Shown piece by piece: positions 25,801 to 35,600 of a stretch of 64,000 nucleotides of DNA. The notes beneath the pieces were generated by a model. The model had not been told where the DNA came from, ran no database searches, and saw nothing but the letters and a program-made list of their open reading frames with translations. The position numbers and the translations under genes are program-made. The stretch is from Phycisphaerae bacterium (GTDB taxonomy: Bacteria; Planctomycetota; Phycisphaerae; UBA1845), in the NCBI GenBank assembly GCA_024102815.1, contig JAGFJJ010000045.1, positions 1-64,000 of the forward strand. Reading direction: 5' to 3'. Each line of letters starts with the position of its first letter. Position 1 is the stretch's first letter.

Positions 25801-26106
25801 ATGTCCGGACAGCTTGACGAAGCAGCGGTGCGGCACGTGGCCCACCTGGCGCGGCTGAAGATCACCGACGAGGAGGTTTCGCGCTACGCGAAGCAGTTGT
25901 CGCGGATCCTCGAGTACGTGGCGCTGCTCAACGAAATCGACACGGAGGGCGTTGAGCCCACGGCGCATCCGCTGTCGCTGGGCAACGTGATGCGCGACGA
26001 TGCGGAGGGTGCGACGCTCTCGCCCGAGCAGGCGACAGCCAACGCTCCGCAGCGCAAGGACGGGTTCTTCCGCGTGCCCAAGGTGCTGGATCATTCGGAC
26101 GGGTGA
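25801..26106 (+). CDS. gatC: Asp-tRNA(Asn)/Glu-tRNA(Gln) amidotransferase subunit C
   Basis: Small 101-residue subunit that holds GatA and GatB together in the tRNA-dependent amidotransferase used to make Gln-tRNA or Asn-tRNA. Characteristic AAVRHVAHLARLKITDEEV, LSRILEYVALLNEIDTEGVEPTAHP and C-terminal RKDGFFRVPKVLD. GGAGAGG lies 11-12 bases before the ATG. gatA follows after 45 bases; gatB is not in the window and must be elsewhere. Confidence 0.96.
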   Translation: MSGQLDEAAVRHVAHLARLKITDEEVSRYAKQLSRILEYVALLNEIDTEGVEPTAHPLSLGNVMRDDAEGATLSPEQATANAPQRKDGFFRVPKVLDHSDG

Positions 26107-26151
26107 TGCGGGCTGGAGGCATCGACCAAACGATCGCGAGAGCGGGAGTGC

Positions 26152-27633
26152 ATGAGCGCGTGTGAATCAGCCGCGGAAATCGCCCGGGCGGTACGGTCGC
26201 GCAAGCGATCGGCCGAGGAGGTGACGCGCGCCTGCCTGGATCAGATTGCGGCGCATGACGGGGTGCTGCACGCGTTCCTGTCCGTCAATAGTGACATGGC
26301 GCTGACACAAGCTCGGCGAATTGATGAGGCCATTGCGGGGGGGGACTCCGCCGGGATGCTGGCGGGAGTGCCGGTGGCCATCAAGGACAACATCTGCGCG
26401 ACATCGAAGCCGACGACGTGCGGGTCGAAGATTCTGGAGCATTTCCATTCCCTCTACGACGCGGATGCCGTGCGACGATTAACCGACGCCGGGGCGATCC
26501 TCCTGGGGAAGACGAACCTCGATGAATTCGGCATGGGCAGCAGTACGGAGTACGGGGCCTTCGGGCCAACGTGCAACCCCTGGGATGTGAAGCGCGTTCC
26601 CGGCGGTTCGTCCGGTGGATCGGCGGCGGCGGTCGCGACGGGAATGGTCCCGGCGGCGCTGGGCAGCGACACCGGCGGCTCGATCCGTCAGCCGGCGTCA
26701 TTCTGCGGGATTACGGGGCTCAAGCCCACGTACGGCCGGGTCTCACGCTACGGACTGGTCGCCTACGGGAGCAGCCTGGACCAGATCGGTCCGCTCGCGC
26801 GCAGCGCGGCCGACGTCGCGCTATTGTTGAACGTCATTGCCGGGCATGACCCGCGGGATTCGACTTCGGTCAATGTGCCGGTTCCGGATTACACCGCTTC
26901 TCTGGATCGTCCGCTTCGCGGGCTTCGAATCGGCATTTGCGACGCGTGGTTCGGCGAGGGGCTCGACCGAGAAGTAGGCGGTGCGGTGCTTTCGGCCGTG
27001 AAGTTGATGGAGCGCGAGGGTGCGGTCGTTTCGTCCATCGCGCTGCCCGACGTGCGCCATGCGATTGCGGCATATTACCTGATCGTGACGGCCGAGGCCT
27101 CGAGCAACCTGGCGCGATACGACGGCGTCCATTACGGATACCGGACGGCCGACCCGCGCGATTCATTCGACGTGTACGCCTCGTCGCGTGGCGAGGGCTT
27201 TGGCGAAGAGGTGAAACTGCGGATCATGCTGGGGACGTATGCGCTGTCCAGCGGGTACTACGATCAGTATTACCTGAAGGCGCTCAAGGTGCGGACGTGC
27301 GTCCGCGAGGGCTTTGCCCGGGCATTCGAGCAGGTGGACGTGATTGCCTCGCCGGTGGCGCCGACGCCGGCGTTCGCGATCGGAGAGAAGACGCAGGATC
27401 CTCTCACCATGTATCTCAATGACGTGTACACGATATCGGCGAATCTCACGGGCATTTGTTCGCTCTCGATTCCCTGCGGGTTCAGCGGCGGGGGATTGCC
27501 CATCGGGCTGCAGCTCATGGGGCCGGCATTCGGTGAAGAGCGCGTGCTCGCGGCCGGACACCAGTATCAGCTCCAAACGGACCACCACCTTCAGGTTCCT
27601 TCGATCCTGTCGAACCAGGGTGCGGCATCATGA
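26152..27633 (+). CDS. gatA: Asp-tRNA(Asn)/Glu-tRNA(Gln) amidotransferase subunit A
   Basis: Amidase-signature glutaminase that feeds ammonia to GatB. 493 residues, normal length. The catalytic Ser-Ser-Lys triad is intact: Lys in GVPVAIKDNICA, cis-Ser in GGSSGGSAAAVATG, nucleophile Ser in GSDTGGSIRQPASFCG. FGMGSSTEYGAFGPTCNPWD and GYYDQYYLKALKVR are GatA-specific. The last four bases overlap the next gene (ATGA). Confidence 0.97.
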   Translation: MSACESAAEIARAVRSRKRSAEEVTRACLDQIAAHDGVLHAFLSVNSDMALTQARRIDEAIAGGDSAGMLAGVPVAIKDNICATSKPTTCGSKILEHFHSLYDADAVRRLTDAGAILLGKTNLDEFGMGSSTEYGAFGPTCNPWDVKRVPGGSSGGSAAAVATGMVPAALGSDTGGSIRQPASFCGITGLKPTYGRVSRYGLVAYGSSLDQIGPLARSAADVALLLNVIAGHDPRDSTSVNVPVPDYTASLDRPLRGLRIGICDAWFGEGLDREVGGAVLSAVKLMEREGAVVSSIALPDVRHAIAAYYLIVTAEASSNLARYDGVHYGYRTADPRDSFDVYASSRGEGFGEEVKLRIMLGTYALSSGYYDQYYLKALKVRTCVREGFARAFEQVDVIASPVAPTPAFAIGEKTQDPLTMYLNDVYTISANLTGICSLSIPCGFSGGGLPIGLQLMGPAFGEERVLAAGHQYQLQTDHHLQVPSILSNQGAAS

Positions 27634-28394
27634 CTCGAACGACGGTCAGCTCCCTGTTGCGGTCAACGCAGGCGTTTGCCCAGCAGATCTGCGACAAGGA
27701 GACCCTCGATCACGGCATCGCGTTCTACAGTGAGCGATTCGCGGGCCTGCCGGAAGCGAACCAATTCCGGGAGGTCTACATCGATGATCCCAGCAACGCG
27801 ACCAAGGCCTGGGAGCAGGCGGAGAGCTGGTTCGCGCGACAGGGGCTCCGCTGTCAGCGGTGGTCACCGGGGGAGGGGCAGGCGATTGAGCCGCTGGAAG
27901 CGCTGCTGTCGGGGCGTGGGTTCGAGGCGCGGCGGTTTGATGCCATGATCCTGACACAATGGGCCGAGCTTTCCCCTTCGCCGCCGCAGGTTCGTGTCAT
28001 TCATGCCCGGGCTGTTCGGCAGGCCTATCGCGAGACGTTCATTCAGAGCGGCGAAGGTCGAGAGGCGGTGGCCGACGCCTACGCCGAGCGGCTGGATGAT
28101 CCTTCGTTTGATGCATTCGTGGCGCTGGCGGAAGGGAATCCGGCGGCGCGTGCGACCCTGTACCAGGTTGGTGATATTGCCCGGGTCATGGATGTTTGTG
28201 TGCTTCCGGCGTACCGCGGACTGAGCCTGGAAGACGCTTTGTTGTCACAAGCACTCGGACTTGCCCGGCGCCTGGCCATGCGCACGATCCTGGCGCAGGT
28301 GCCGGTGGAGGACGAGGCACTGCGAACCATGCTCGGGCGGGCCGGATTCGCCGAGGACGGTTCCGTCGTGGAGTTTCATCGTGTCGCGGAGTAG
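27630..28394 (+). CDS. GNAT-family N-acetyltransferase-like protein
   Basis: 254 residues. The C-terminal half carries the GNAT acetyl-CoA-binding pattern: strand VMDVCVLPAYRGLSLEDALLSQALGLARRLAM, then GRAGFAED near the end. The pyrophosphate loop is not the canonical Q/R-x-x-G-x-G/A (here RGLSLE), so acetyl-CoA binding may be altered. The N-terminal half (FYSERFAGLPEANQFREVYI) looks like a second, degenerate GNAT domain. Translationally coupled to gatA by the 4-base overlap. Substrate unknown. Confidence 0.7.
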   Translation: MTRTTVSSLLRSTQAFAQQICDKETLDHGIAFYSERFAGLPEANQFREVYIDDPSNATKAWEQAESWFARQGLRCQRWSPGEGQAIEPLEALLSGRGFEARRFDAMILTQWAELSPSPPQVRVIHARAVRQAYRETFIQSGEGREAVADAYAERLDDPSFDAFVALAEGNPAARATLYQVGDIARVMDVCVLPAYRGLSLEDALLSQALGLARRLAMRTILAQVPVEDEALRTMLGRAGFAEDGSVVEFHRVAE

Positions 28395-28472
28395 CCGGGC
28401 GATGGTTCTCGTGGGCGAGGAGCGTCGGTTGCCTTTCGTACAAAAGCGGACCGGTCGCGCTGAGTTCCCAAC

Positions 28473-29738
28473 GTGAAGAGTCCGGCTGACGCTAACGAGT
28501 CCGTGACGCTTCGGGCCCGATTTCTATGGACCGGTGACGGGCCGGTGATTGAGGGCGGCGCGGTTACGATTTCCGGGGGGCGGATTACTGGCGTCGGAAA
28601 CCGCGGAGCGACGTGTTCGGGAGCCGAAGAAGATTTCGGCGAGGCGGTGATCCTGCCGGGCCTGGTCAACGCTCATACCCACCTCGAGTTGACGCATCTG
28701 GCCGGCCGTGTTCGGCCTGCTCCGGACTTTATCGATTGGCTGCGTCGAATCTACCGCGTGACCATTGCGTCGCCGATTGATGACGATGCGATCCGGAAGT
28801 CGGTGGCGGAAGGAATCGCCCGATCCCTGGGCGCGGGCGTCACGGCGCTGGGGGACATCACGCGACATCCAACCGTCACCCGGCCGGTGCTGGCGGAACA
28901 CAGCTTGGCGGGAGTTTCCTTCGGCGAAATCACGGCCGTCGGAAAGCGGCGCGGATTGCTGCCGGAGCGACTGGCCGCTGCGTCGATACCGGGCGTGGCG
29001 AGATCAGAGGTTGTCGCAGGTATTTCTCCCCATGCGCCGTACACCGTGGAGCCGGATGCGATGCGGGCGTGCGCCGATATCGCCAGACGAGATCGACTTC
29101 CCGTCTGTGTTCACGTTGCGGAGACGCCGTTTGAGGAGGAATTTACGCGAAATGCCGCCGGGCCGTTTGCGGACTACCTCCGAGAGCTTCACTTGTGGGA
29201 CGAGAAGATTCCCGCGTCAGGATGTTCGCCCGTGGAGCTGGTGGAGCGCTGCGGGTTGCTCGGCCGGCGAACGATCCTCGCTCACGCCAACTACGTTTCA
29301 GACGAGGACATCGCCCGGATCGCCGCAAGCAGCGCGAGCGTTGCGTATTGCCCACGCACACACGCCGCTTTCGAGCATGAGCCGCATCGCTTTCGGGAAA
29401 TGATGGCTGCGGGGATTACCGTCGCCGTTGGCACCGACAGTCTCGCCTCGAATCCCACCCTCTCCGTGCTGGAAGAGGTGCGCTTCCTGCATCAACATCA
29501 TCCTGACGTTATCGCGGAGACGTTGCTGAGCATGGGAACGCGAATGGGCTCGGCCGCGCTGGGCCTGGATGGCAAGACCGGATTCCTTTCGCCCGGCATG
29601 CGTGCGGACTTGGTGGTGTTGCCGCTGGCGCAGGGGGCCTGCGCATGGACTTCGATTCTGGACGTCGGCGCCGGGGAGCCGCTTGCGGTCTTCCTTCGAG
29701 GGCAGTGTATTTCACGCGATGAAAGAACTCCGGGTTGA
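28473..29738 (+). CDS. Amidohydrolase family protein (deaminase-like)
   Basis: 421-residue metal-dependent hydrolase of the ATZ/TRZ/guanine-deaminase branch. Metal ligands are all present: HxH in LVNAHTHLELTHL (about residue 67), His in VCVHVAETPFEEE (about 213), His in ILAHANYVSDED (about 270) and Asp in VGTDSLASNPTLS (about 322). The short N-terminal and C-terminal beta segments form the usual urease-like sandwich. Close relatives include aminodeoxyfutalosine deaminases of menaquinone synthesis and S-adenosylhomocysteine deaminases; the sequence alone does not decide. Starts at GTG. It is convergent with the MFS gene, six bases from its end. Confidence 0.85.
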   Translation: MKSPADANESVTLRARFLWTGDGPVIEGGAVTISGGRITGVGNRGATCSGAEEDFGEAVILPGLVNAHTHLELTHLAGRVRPAPDFIDWLRRIYRVTIASPIDDDAIRKSVAEGIARSLGAGVTALGDITRHPTVTRPVLAEHSLAGVSFGEITAVGKRRGLLPERLAAASIPGVARSEVVAGISPHAPYTVEPDAMRACADIARRDRLPVCVHVAETPFEEEFTRNAAGPFADYLRELHLWDEKIPASGCSPVELVERCGLLGRRTILAHANYVSDEDIARIAASSASVAYCPRTHAAFEHEPHRFREMMAAGITVAVGTDSLASNPTLSVLEEVRFLHQHHPDVIAETLLSMGTRMGSAALGLDGKTGFLSPGMRADLVVLPLAQGACAWTSILDVGAGEPLAVFLRGQCISRDERTPG

Positions 29739-29744
29739 GCAGGC

Positions 29745-31151
29745 TCAGGTCCGCTTCCAGGGCGCATCCGGATCGCGGTCTTCGATGCGGGAGAGTCCGT
29801 AGAAGATCATTAGGCTCGCCAGTCCGCAAACGATGCTGATGCCCCATACCACCCAAACGGGAAAGCCCAGTTCCTTCCAAAGGAGCATGCCGACAAGCGG
29901 AGCGAGCAGGCCGCGCACACCGGTCAGGGTGACATGGATACCCATGTAGATCTCGGCGTCCTCGGCTTTGGCGTAATCGAGGTGGCCGACGTTCCAGGCC
30001 AGTGCACCGCCGCCCTGCCCGAATCCGGCGAGAATGGCTCGCGCGAAAAAGCACGCGACGGCGGCGACGAAAAGCGCCGGTCCCGGCATGGGGTTGTCCA
30101 CGACCAGGATGGATCCGATGAGGCCAAAGACCAATGAAATCGTCCAGCAGATGACATTCACAACGCGGAATCGGCCTACGCCGGTCCGATCGAAGAGCCG
30201 TCCCCAGCGGGCCATGCTGCCGAACATGGAGAGCCGGGCGACGGTCACGATGAGCGCGGTGCTCACCCAGAAATCGCCGCGGTCACCCAGGGGCAGTTCG
30301 CGGGTAACGATGACGACGGCGACCGGAATCGTCATGAGGTTGGCCGTGCCCACGAGGAACTGGGCGAGGGTGTATGTTGCAAAACGGTGGTCGGCGCGGA
30401 GGACGCGGAACATCGCGCTGAGAACGTGTCCGGGCGACATGAGTGCCGTGAGGCTGAACGGCTCGACCATTTCGCGGCGAAGATAAGGTTCCTCGGCGGT
30501 GCGGGTTCGCCGCTGGAGTTCGGCGCGCTCACGGCGGACGTGGATCCGCTGCATCATGAGGATGCCGACGATGCCGCAAAGGGCGGCGGACGGGTAAACG
30601 TAACGGAAGGCCTGCGGATCGAGTTCGCTCAGTGCCGCGGCGGAGAGGGTGGTGGCGGCGCTGATGAGAAACCGGGCGGCCTGGAGTCGGGCGATGACTG
30701 TTCCGCGAATGGTGCGCGGGTAATTGGAGCGCCAGAAGGCCGAGCGGACGGTGACCACACCGGCGAGCAGCACTTGCGCCGCGGCGATTTCGGCGATGAA
30801 CCACAGCGCGCCCCACAGGGTGGTGGGGATGACGAAGACGAGCCCGCTGCAAAGCACCACGCCGGAGGCGAACCAGGTGGCCAGTCGTACTTTGCGCCTC
30901 CCTACGCAGAGCATTCCCCATGGCAGGCCGAACATCTGGGCGGCAAACGGCGTGGCAGTGGCGATGGCGATCAGCAGGTCGTTTCCTTGGAAGGTCTTGG
31001 AAACGACAACGGAAGCAAATTGGCCTTCGATGAGCCCGGCCAGAACCGCCCAGATGAACATGTGGCGGAACTCGGCCCAGAAGTTGTAACGGGCCATGAA
31101 CGGCAGGCTGCGGATACGGAGTAAATCCACGAGGCGCTCACTGAAGATCAA
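29745..31151 (-). CDS. Major facilitator superfamily transporter
   Basis: 468 residues with about twelve hydrophobic helices and MFS-like arginine-rich cytoplasmic loops. The N-terminus ARYNFWAEFRHMFIWAVLAGLIEGQF is typical of a group of uncharacterised planctomycete and bacterial MFS proteins; the central loop (VRRERAELQRRTRTAEE) is long and charged. The C-terminus is a soluble Asp-rich tail. The substrate is unknown. The start used is a TTG; an ATG 17 codons later (MARYNFW) is an alternative, and neither has a strong ribosome-binding site. Confidence 0.78.
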   Translation of the reverse strand: MIFSERLVDLLRIRSLPFMARYNFWAEFRHMFIWAVLAGLIEGQFASVVVSKTFQGNDLLIAIATATPFAAQMFGLPWGMLCVGRRKVRLATWFASGVVLCSGLVFVIPTTLWGALWFIAEIAAAQVLLAGVVTVRSAFWRSNYPRTIRGTVIARLQAARFLISAATTLSAAALSELDPQAFRYVYPSAALCGIVGILMMQRIHVRRERAELQRRTRTAEEPYLRREMVEPFSLTALMSPGHVLSAMFRVLRADHRFATYTLAQFLVGTANLMTIPVAVVIVTRELPLGDRGDFWVSTALIVTVARLSMFGSMARWGRLFDRTGVGRFRVVNVICWTISLVFGLIGSILVVDNPMPGPALFVAAVACFFARAILAGFGQGGGALAWNVGHLDYAKAEDAEIYMGIHVTLTGVRGLLAPLVGMLLWKELGFPVWVVWGISIVCGLASLMIFYGLSRIEDRDPDAPWKRT

Positions 31152-31251
31152 GAGAGCGGGACAACGTAGTGGTCACCTTTGGATGTCGCAAGCGACTGAA
31201 TTCCAGTCGTGGCGTTTTTTCTAAGCTGAGCTTTATGCAAGGCTTTCGACC

Positions 31252-31279
31252 TTGACATTTCTTTGACAAGACCGATAAT
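31252..31279 (+). promoter_or_regulatory. Strong sigma70-type promoter
   Basis: TTGACA (31252-31257), 16-base spacer, GATAAT (31274-31279), close to consensus, in an AT-rich gap 47 bases before the next ATG. A second TTGACA (31263-31268) lies eleven bases further with a weak CATTCT downstream. It should drive the secreted protein gene and perhaps the MopE-repeat gene beyond it. Confidence 0.7.
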
Positions 31280-31325
31280 GACATTCTAGCTGAAATTTAT
31301 CGGCCATCGTTCGGCAGGGGATTGA

Positions 31326-32555
31326 ATGATGAACACGAGCAGGAATGCCGTGAGTGCGCTCACGGTTGCGCTGATAGCGGCGGCCGCATCGAGCGCCAAT
31401 GGGCAGGCCTATTTATCGGTACGGGGTACGGCCAACGAGAAAGGCAGCGTGCTGTGGTTCTCGCGCGTATCGGTGGGGTGGGATGCTGCGGGGAACATCG
31501 TCCAGGATACGTTCATTGAACTGACCAACGATTTCCCGGAAGACGTTCACGTACAGATGTATTACGTGAACGGGGACGAGCCGCTCGAGCAGGGATCGGA
31601 CAACCGGCCGCACGAAGGCTGGAACTGGCTCGATAATCTGATCCTCCTGACGGGGGACGAGCCGGCCTACTGGTCTCTGGCGACAGGGCACCCCAAGGGA
31701 ACGGCGCCATTCGGCCAGCTCGACGCGGGCAATCCGCCGGGGCGCCCCGATCCGTATCATCCCGGTCGATGGGTGGTGCGGGGATTCATCGTCCTCTGGG
31801 CGGTTGATTCCGAGGGCGCCGAGATCAACTGGAATCATCTCTCGGGAAAAGCAACGCTGGTGGACTACATGGACGGATCGGCGTGGGAATACACGCCGTG
31901 GTCTTTCCAGGCGCGAACCTCGCGACGCGGGCAGGAAACGGACGGCAATCCCGGCATTCTCCTTTTCAACGGCGGCGAGTTTGATCTGGCGCCGGGCACG
32001 CTGCTGATGAATTTCCCCGCGGTCGGATCGACACTGCGCAGCGCCAACCGGATGGCCTCGGTCAATGACGTCGAGCTAACGCTTCAGCCGATGATGGTGG
32101 ATTTCCGCAACGTGGGATTCGACCGGCTCTTCACCAAGGTCCGCATCACGGTATGGAACATGAATGAGGTCAAGCTGACGGGTATCGTCCGGCCGCTGAC
32201 CTGCTGGGAATCGGAGCGGCTGGGGCATTACGGCTTTCCGAATCACTTCCTGTTGCAGAATCTTCAGACGGACAGGGGCAAGGCGCATCTCGACTCTTTG
32301 GGGAGCACCGAATGCGCGACGGTCTCGCTGCCGGCGCCGTTGCTGGGCCTCGTTTCGCAGTTGATTCACTTCTCGCCGAAAACGCGGGAAGAGGCGGGCG
32401 TGGAGTTGGCCGGGCTGGGCTGCGAGGAAGGGGCATTGCTCTACGATGTTGAGCCCTCCATCCCTCCGGAGCGGGTCGACGCCCCGAATACCGACGGCAA
32501 ACCGACGGAGCGGCGAACCGGCGACCGGGGAGCGGGTCGGACTGCGGCGAACTGA
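31326..32555 (+). CDS. Secreted protein of unknown function
   Basis: 409 residues. Signal peptide with cleavage near SSANGQA. The mature part is beta-rich: QAYLSVRGTANEKGSVLWFSRVSV, a Trp-rich middle (EGWNWLDNLILLTGDEPAYWS; WNHLSGKATLVDYMDGSAWEYTPWSFQA) and a C-terminal region with paired Cys. No Pfam-type family is recognised. The final 30 residues are a charged Arg/Thr/Gly tail. It is transcribed from a near-consensus promoter and followed after 97 bases by the giant MopE-repeat gene; the gap contains a CCGGCG/CGCCGG hairpin (32614-32630). The two products are probably exported together, but a functional link is conjecture. Confidence 0.72.
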   Translation: MMNTSRNAVSALTVALIAAAASSANGQAYLSVRGTANEKGSVLWFSRVSVGWDAAGNIVQDTFIELTNDFPEDVHVQMYYVNGDEPLEQGSDNRPHEGWNWLDNLILLTGDEPAYWSLATGHPKGTAPFGQLDAGNPPGRPDPYHPGRWVVRGFIVLWAVDSEGAEINWNHLSGKATLVDYMDGSAWEYTPWSFQARTSRRGQETDGNPGILLFNGGEFDLAPGTLLMNFPAVGSTLRSANRMASVNDVELTLQPMMVDFRNVGFDRLFTKVRITVWNMNEVKLTGIVRPLTCWESERLGHYGFPNHFLLQNLQTDRGKAHLDSLGSTECATVSLPAPLLGLVSQLIHFSPKTREEAGVELAGLGCEEGALLYDVEPSIPPERVDAPNTDGKPTERRTGDRGAGRTAAN

Positions 32556-32652
32556 GCCGGCAGTCGTGAAGTATGTGACGCGTTGGTCGAGCGAGATCTG
32601 GTAGTCGAGCAATCCGGCGGGTATCGCCGGCATCATCTGGCAGGGGATAGAG

Positions 32653-35600
32653 ATGAATACGCAAGCGTTTCGGTCGGCGGCCCGCAGTGAGTCCCGTCGG
32701 GGATTCTCGCCGTCAGGCCTTGGGAGGACGCTCTTCCTTCTGGGCGTACTGTTATCGCTCGGTGTGGGGGTCGAGGCACGGGCGCAGTGCAACGATACCG
32801 ACGGCGACGGGTACGGGTCGCCCGGCAACAGCCAATGCCCCAACGGGTCGGCCACGGACTGCAACAACAACAACCCGAACATCTTTCCGGGCGCCACCGA
32901 GCGCTGCAACGGCGTGGACGACAACTGCGCCGGCGGTATCGACGAAGGATTCACCTTCAACGGGTTGGACATCCGCGACGGCTCGCCCACCTTCGGCCAA
33001 TTGGTCAATCTTCCGCTCGGGGCGGAATGCGTGCTGGGCGAGGGCATCTGCCGGGCCGAGGGAACGGTGGTCTGCGCCGGGAATGGTCTGTCGGCGATCT
33101 GCAACGCGACGCCGGGCGCGCCTCAGACCGAGGGACCGGCGACCTCGCCGACCTGCTTCGATCTCCTGGACAACGACTGCGACGGCCTGATCGACCACGA
33201 GCAGCCGGTTTGCCAGACGCAGGAGTTCTGTGACGGTTTCGACAACAACAACAACGGCGAGATTGACGAGACGTTCCCCAATCTCCAGCAGCCGTGCACG
33301 GCGGGCGTGGGGCTCTGTGCCCGAAACGGCTTCTTCATCTGCGCGGCGAACGGGCTCTCGACGGTGTGCCACGTCAGTCCGGGGGCGCCGATATCGGAGC
33401 AGGACCCGGGCGGACCCAAGTGCAGCGATGGGATCGACAACGACTGCGACGGCCTGACCGACCTCAATGATCCCGACTGCATCACGGCGGAGAAGTGCGA
33501 CGGCCTCGACAACAACAACAACGGCCAGATTGATGAGACGTTCCCGAACAAGGGCATGCCCTGCACCGCGGGTGTGGGCGCGTGCCAGTCGCCGGGCACA
33601 TTCGTCTGCAAGATCGACGGGACGGGGACGTTCTGCAACGCATCGGCCAAGCTGGGCTCGCCGGAAGGCCCGGTCGGCCCGACGTGTGCAGACGGCATCG
33701 ACAATGACTGCGACGGCGCGATCGACGGCAACGACGCAAGCTGTGCGGCCGCCGACGTGCGCGTGACCTGCTCGCTGGGGGCGAGCATCTGTCGCGACTG
33801 CACCGGCTGGTACACGCTCAACTGGACGGTGACGGGCGCGGCCCCAGAGTCGGAAATCACCGCAGAGCTGCTGGCGATCGACGCGGACGACAATGTTGTG
33901 GCAACGCTGCCTGTCGAGAACGGCGACGTGGCCAATCTCGGGGCGTTCACGTACAGCGGTGACTGCATTACCGCGAAGACCGTGGGCGGGGTTCACCAGG
34001 TGTTTGCACCGGTCCCATTGCTGCGCGTGCACGTGCGCGATCCGCGGACAGAGGCCGTGGCCTATTGCTCGATCACGCCCTACCTCGATGTCATTCAGCC
34101 GGCGGGTCAGACGATCGCCGAATCGGCGGGAGACATCATCCCGGTTCTGGCGGCGATTCCGCTGGTCGATCCGTCGACGCTCAGAGTGCTCGTCAACGGG
34201 GTGGATGTGATCACGGGGATCGGGCTTGATCCGGCCAACGACCTGCCGGGCGGGCCGTACAATGGCAACGTCAACATCAACGGGACACCGGTCCTTGTTT
34301 CCGAGCTGTTCGTGGATGTCGCGCCGCCGGGTTCGCCGGCATCGAATACGGTCCGCATGAACCTCAGCGGATTGGGCTGCGGCAATCACATTGTCCGTGT
34401 CACCGGGGATCTGCTGCCGGGCTCGATCCAGGAGCCTCCGGCGCCGTGGTGCCACATGGACGATCTGACGGACAAGGGATCGGCCGCGGGACTTCAGCTT
34501 GATATCTTCACCCCGCTGGAGGGTGAAGTCACGGCGGGCGGCCCGACGAACGTGACCGGCGAGGTCTGCCACGGCAAGCCGATCGCCGAGGTATACGTGA
34601 ACGGGTTCTTCATCGATCCGCTGCCGGGAACGGTGGTTACGCCGGGTGATCCGGAGCTGGGGGGCGGGAAGTACGAGTTTGCGTTCAACGTCAACCTGCC
34701 GCAGACGGACTATCGGGCCTTGCTGAACGGTAACCCGCAGGTCGGCTCGTTTGTCCAGGGCAGCAACCTGCTCGTGGTCCAAGCGATAGACGAGGACTAC
34801 GTGTCCACGTTCGAGCAGCGGGAGTTCGCCGTCGGTCCGGTCATCGAGGCTGTCAACCTGGGCAGCCGGGGTCGGGGTCCGCTGGCGGACGACGTCATCG
34901 TCAACAACGCCTTCACCATCGGCATTTCCAAGCAGGGGTTGGATGACTTCTTCGAGAGCTTCACCATCGTGGCCCGGGAGTTCATCAAGGACAAGCTGGA
35001 GACGCAGCTCAATGGTTATACGAAGAAGCAGAAGGTGGAGAACATCGGCTGCTGCGATCCGACGCTGGACCTGACCATCACGCAGGTGGACATCAACGAG
35101 AATGACTTCCAGGTGTCCGTCACGCCGCAGCAGGATCAGATCACGGTGGACATCACCCTACCGCAGTACTTCTTCGAGATGACCCTCAAGGGCAAGTGCT
35201 GCGGCTCGACCGGTTGCGGTTTCTTCTGCACCTGCGCCCGCAAGATCGACATGAAGGTGCGCATGCGTCAGGAGGCGACCAAGGTTTCGTTCGTCGTGAC
35301 CGAGGACGCCGTGAAGAACGATGCCCCGGTGACGGTGACGTTCGATCCGGGCCTGACGCAGTTCGAGCTGAAGCTCAATGACAACAACAGCGCGAGTTGC
35401 GGGTTCACGATCTTCAGCATTCTCACGCTGGGGATCATCAACCTGGTGGAGCTCTTCATCGACGCGATTATCCCCAACGACTTCTTCAAGGAGATTGACG
35501 TCGCGGAGCAGATCAAGGAGCTCGACGGCAACTTCGGCGACTTCAACGAGTTCCGCTTCGACAACGACGAGGAGCTGCCTGACAAAAACATAGTCCTGGA

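Noticed and set aside
33230..33760. Direct repeats in the MopE region as a CRISPR-like array
   Set aside because: The repeats are coding, about 250 bp long, with divergent third positions; no spacer pattern.
32752..34782. 676-codon minus-strand frame inside the MopE-repeat gene
   Set aside because: Antisense to Asp/Cys-rich repeats gives Val/His/Arg-rich peptide; no ribosome-binding site or domain.
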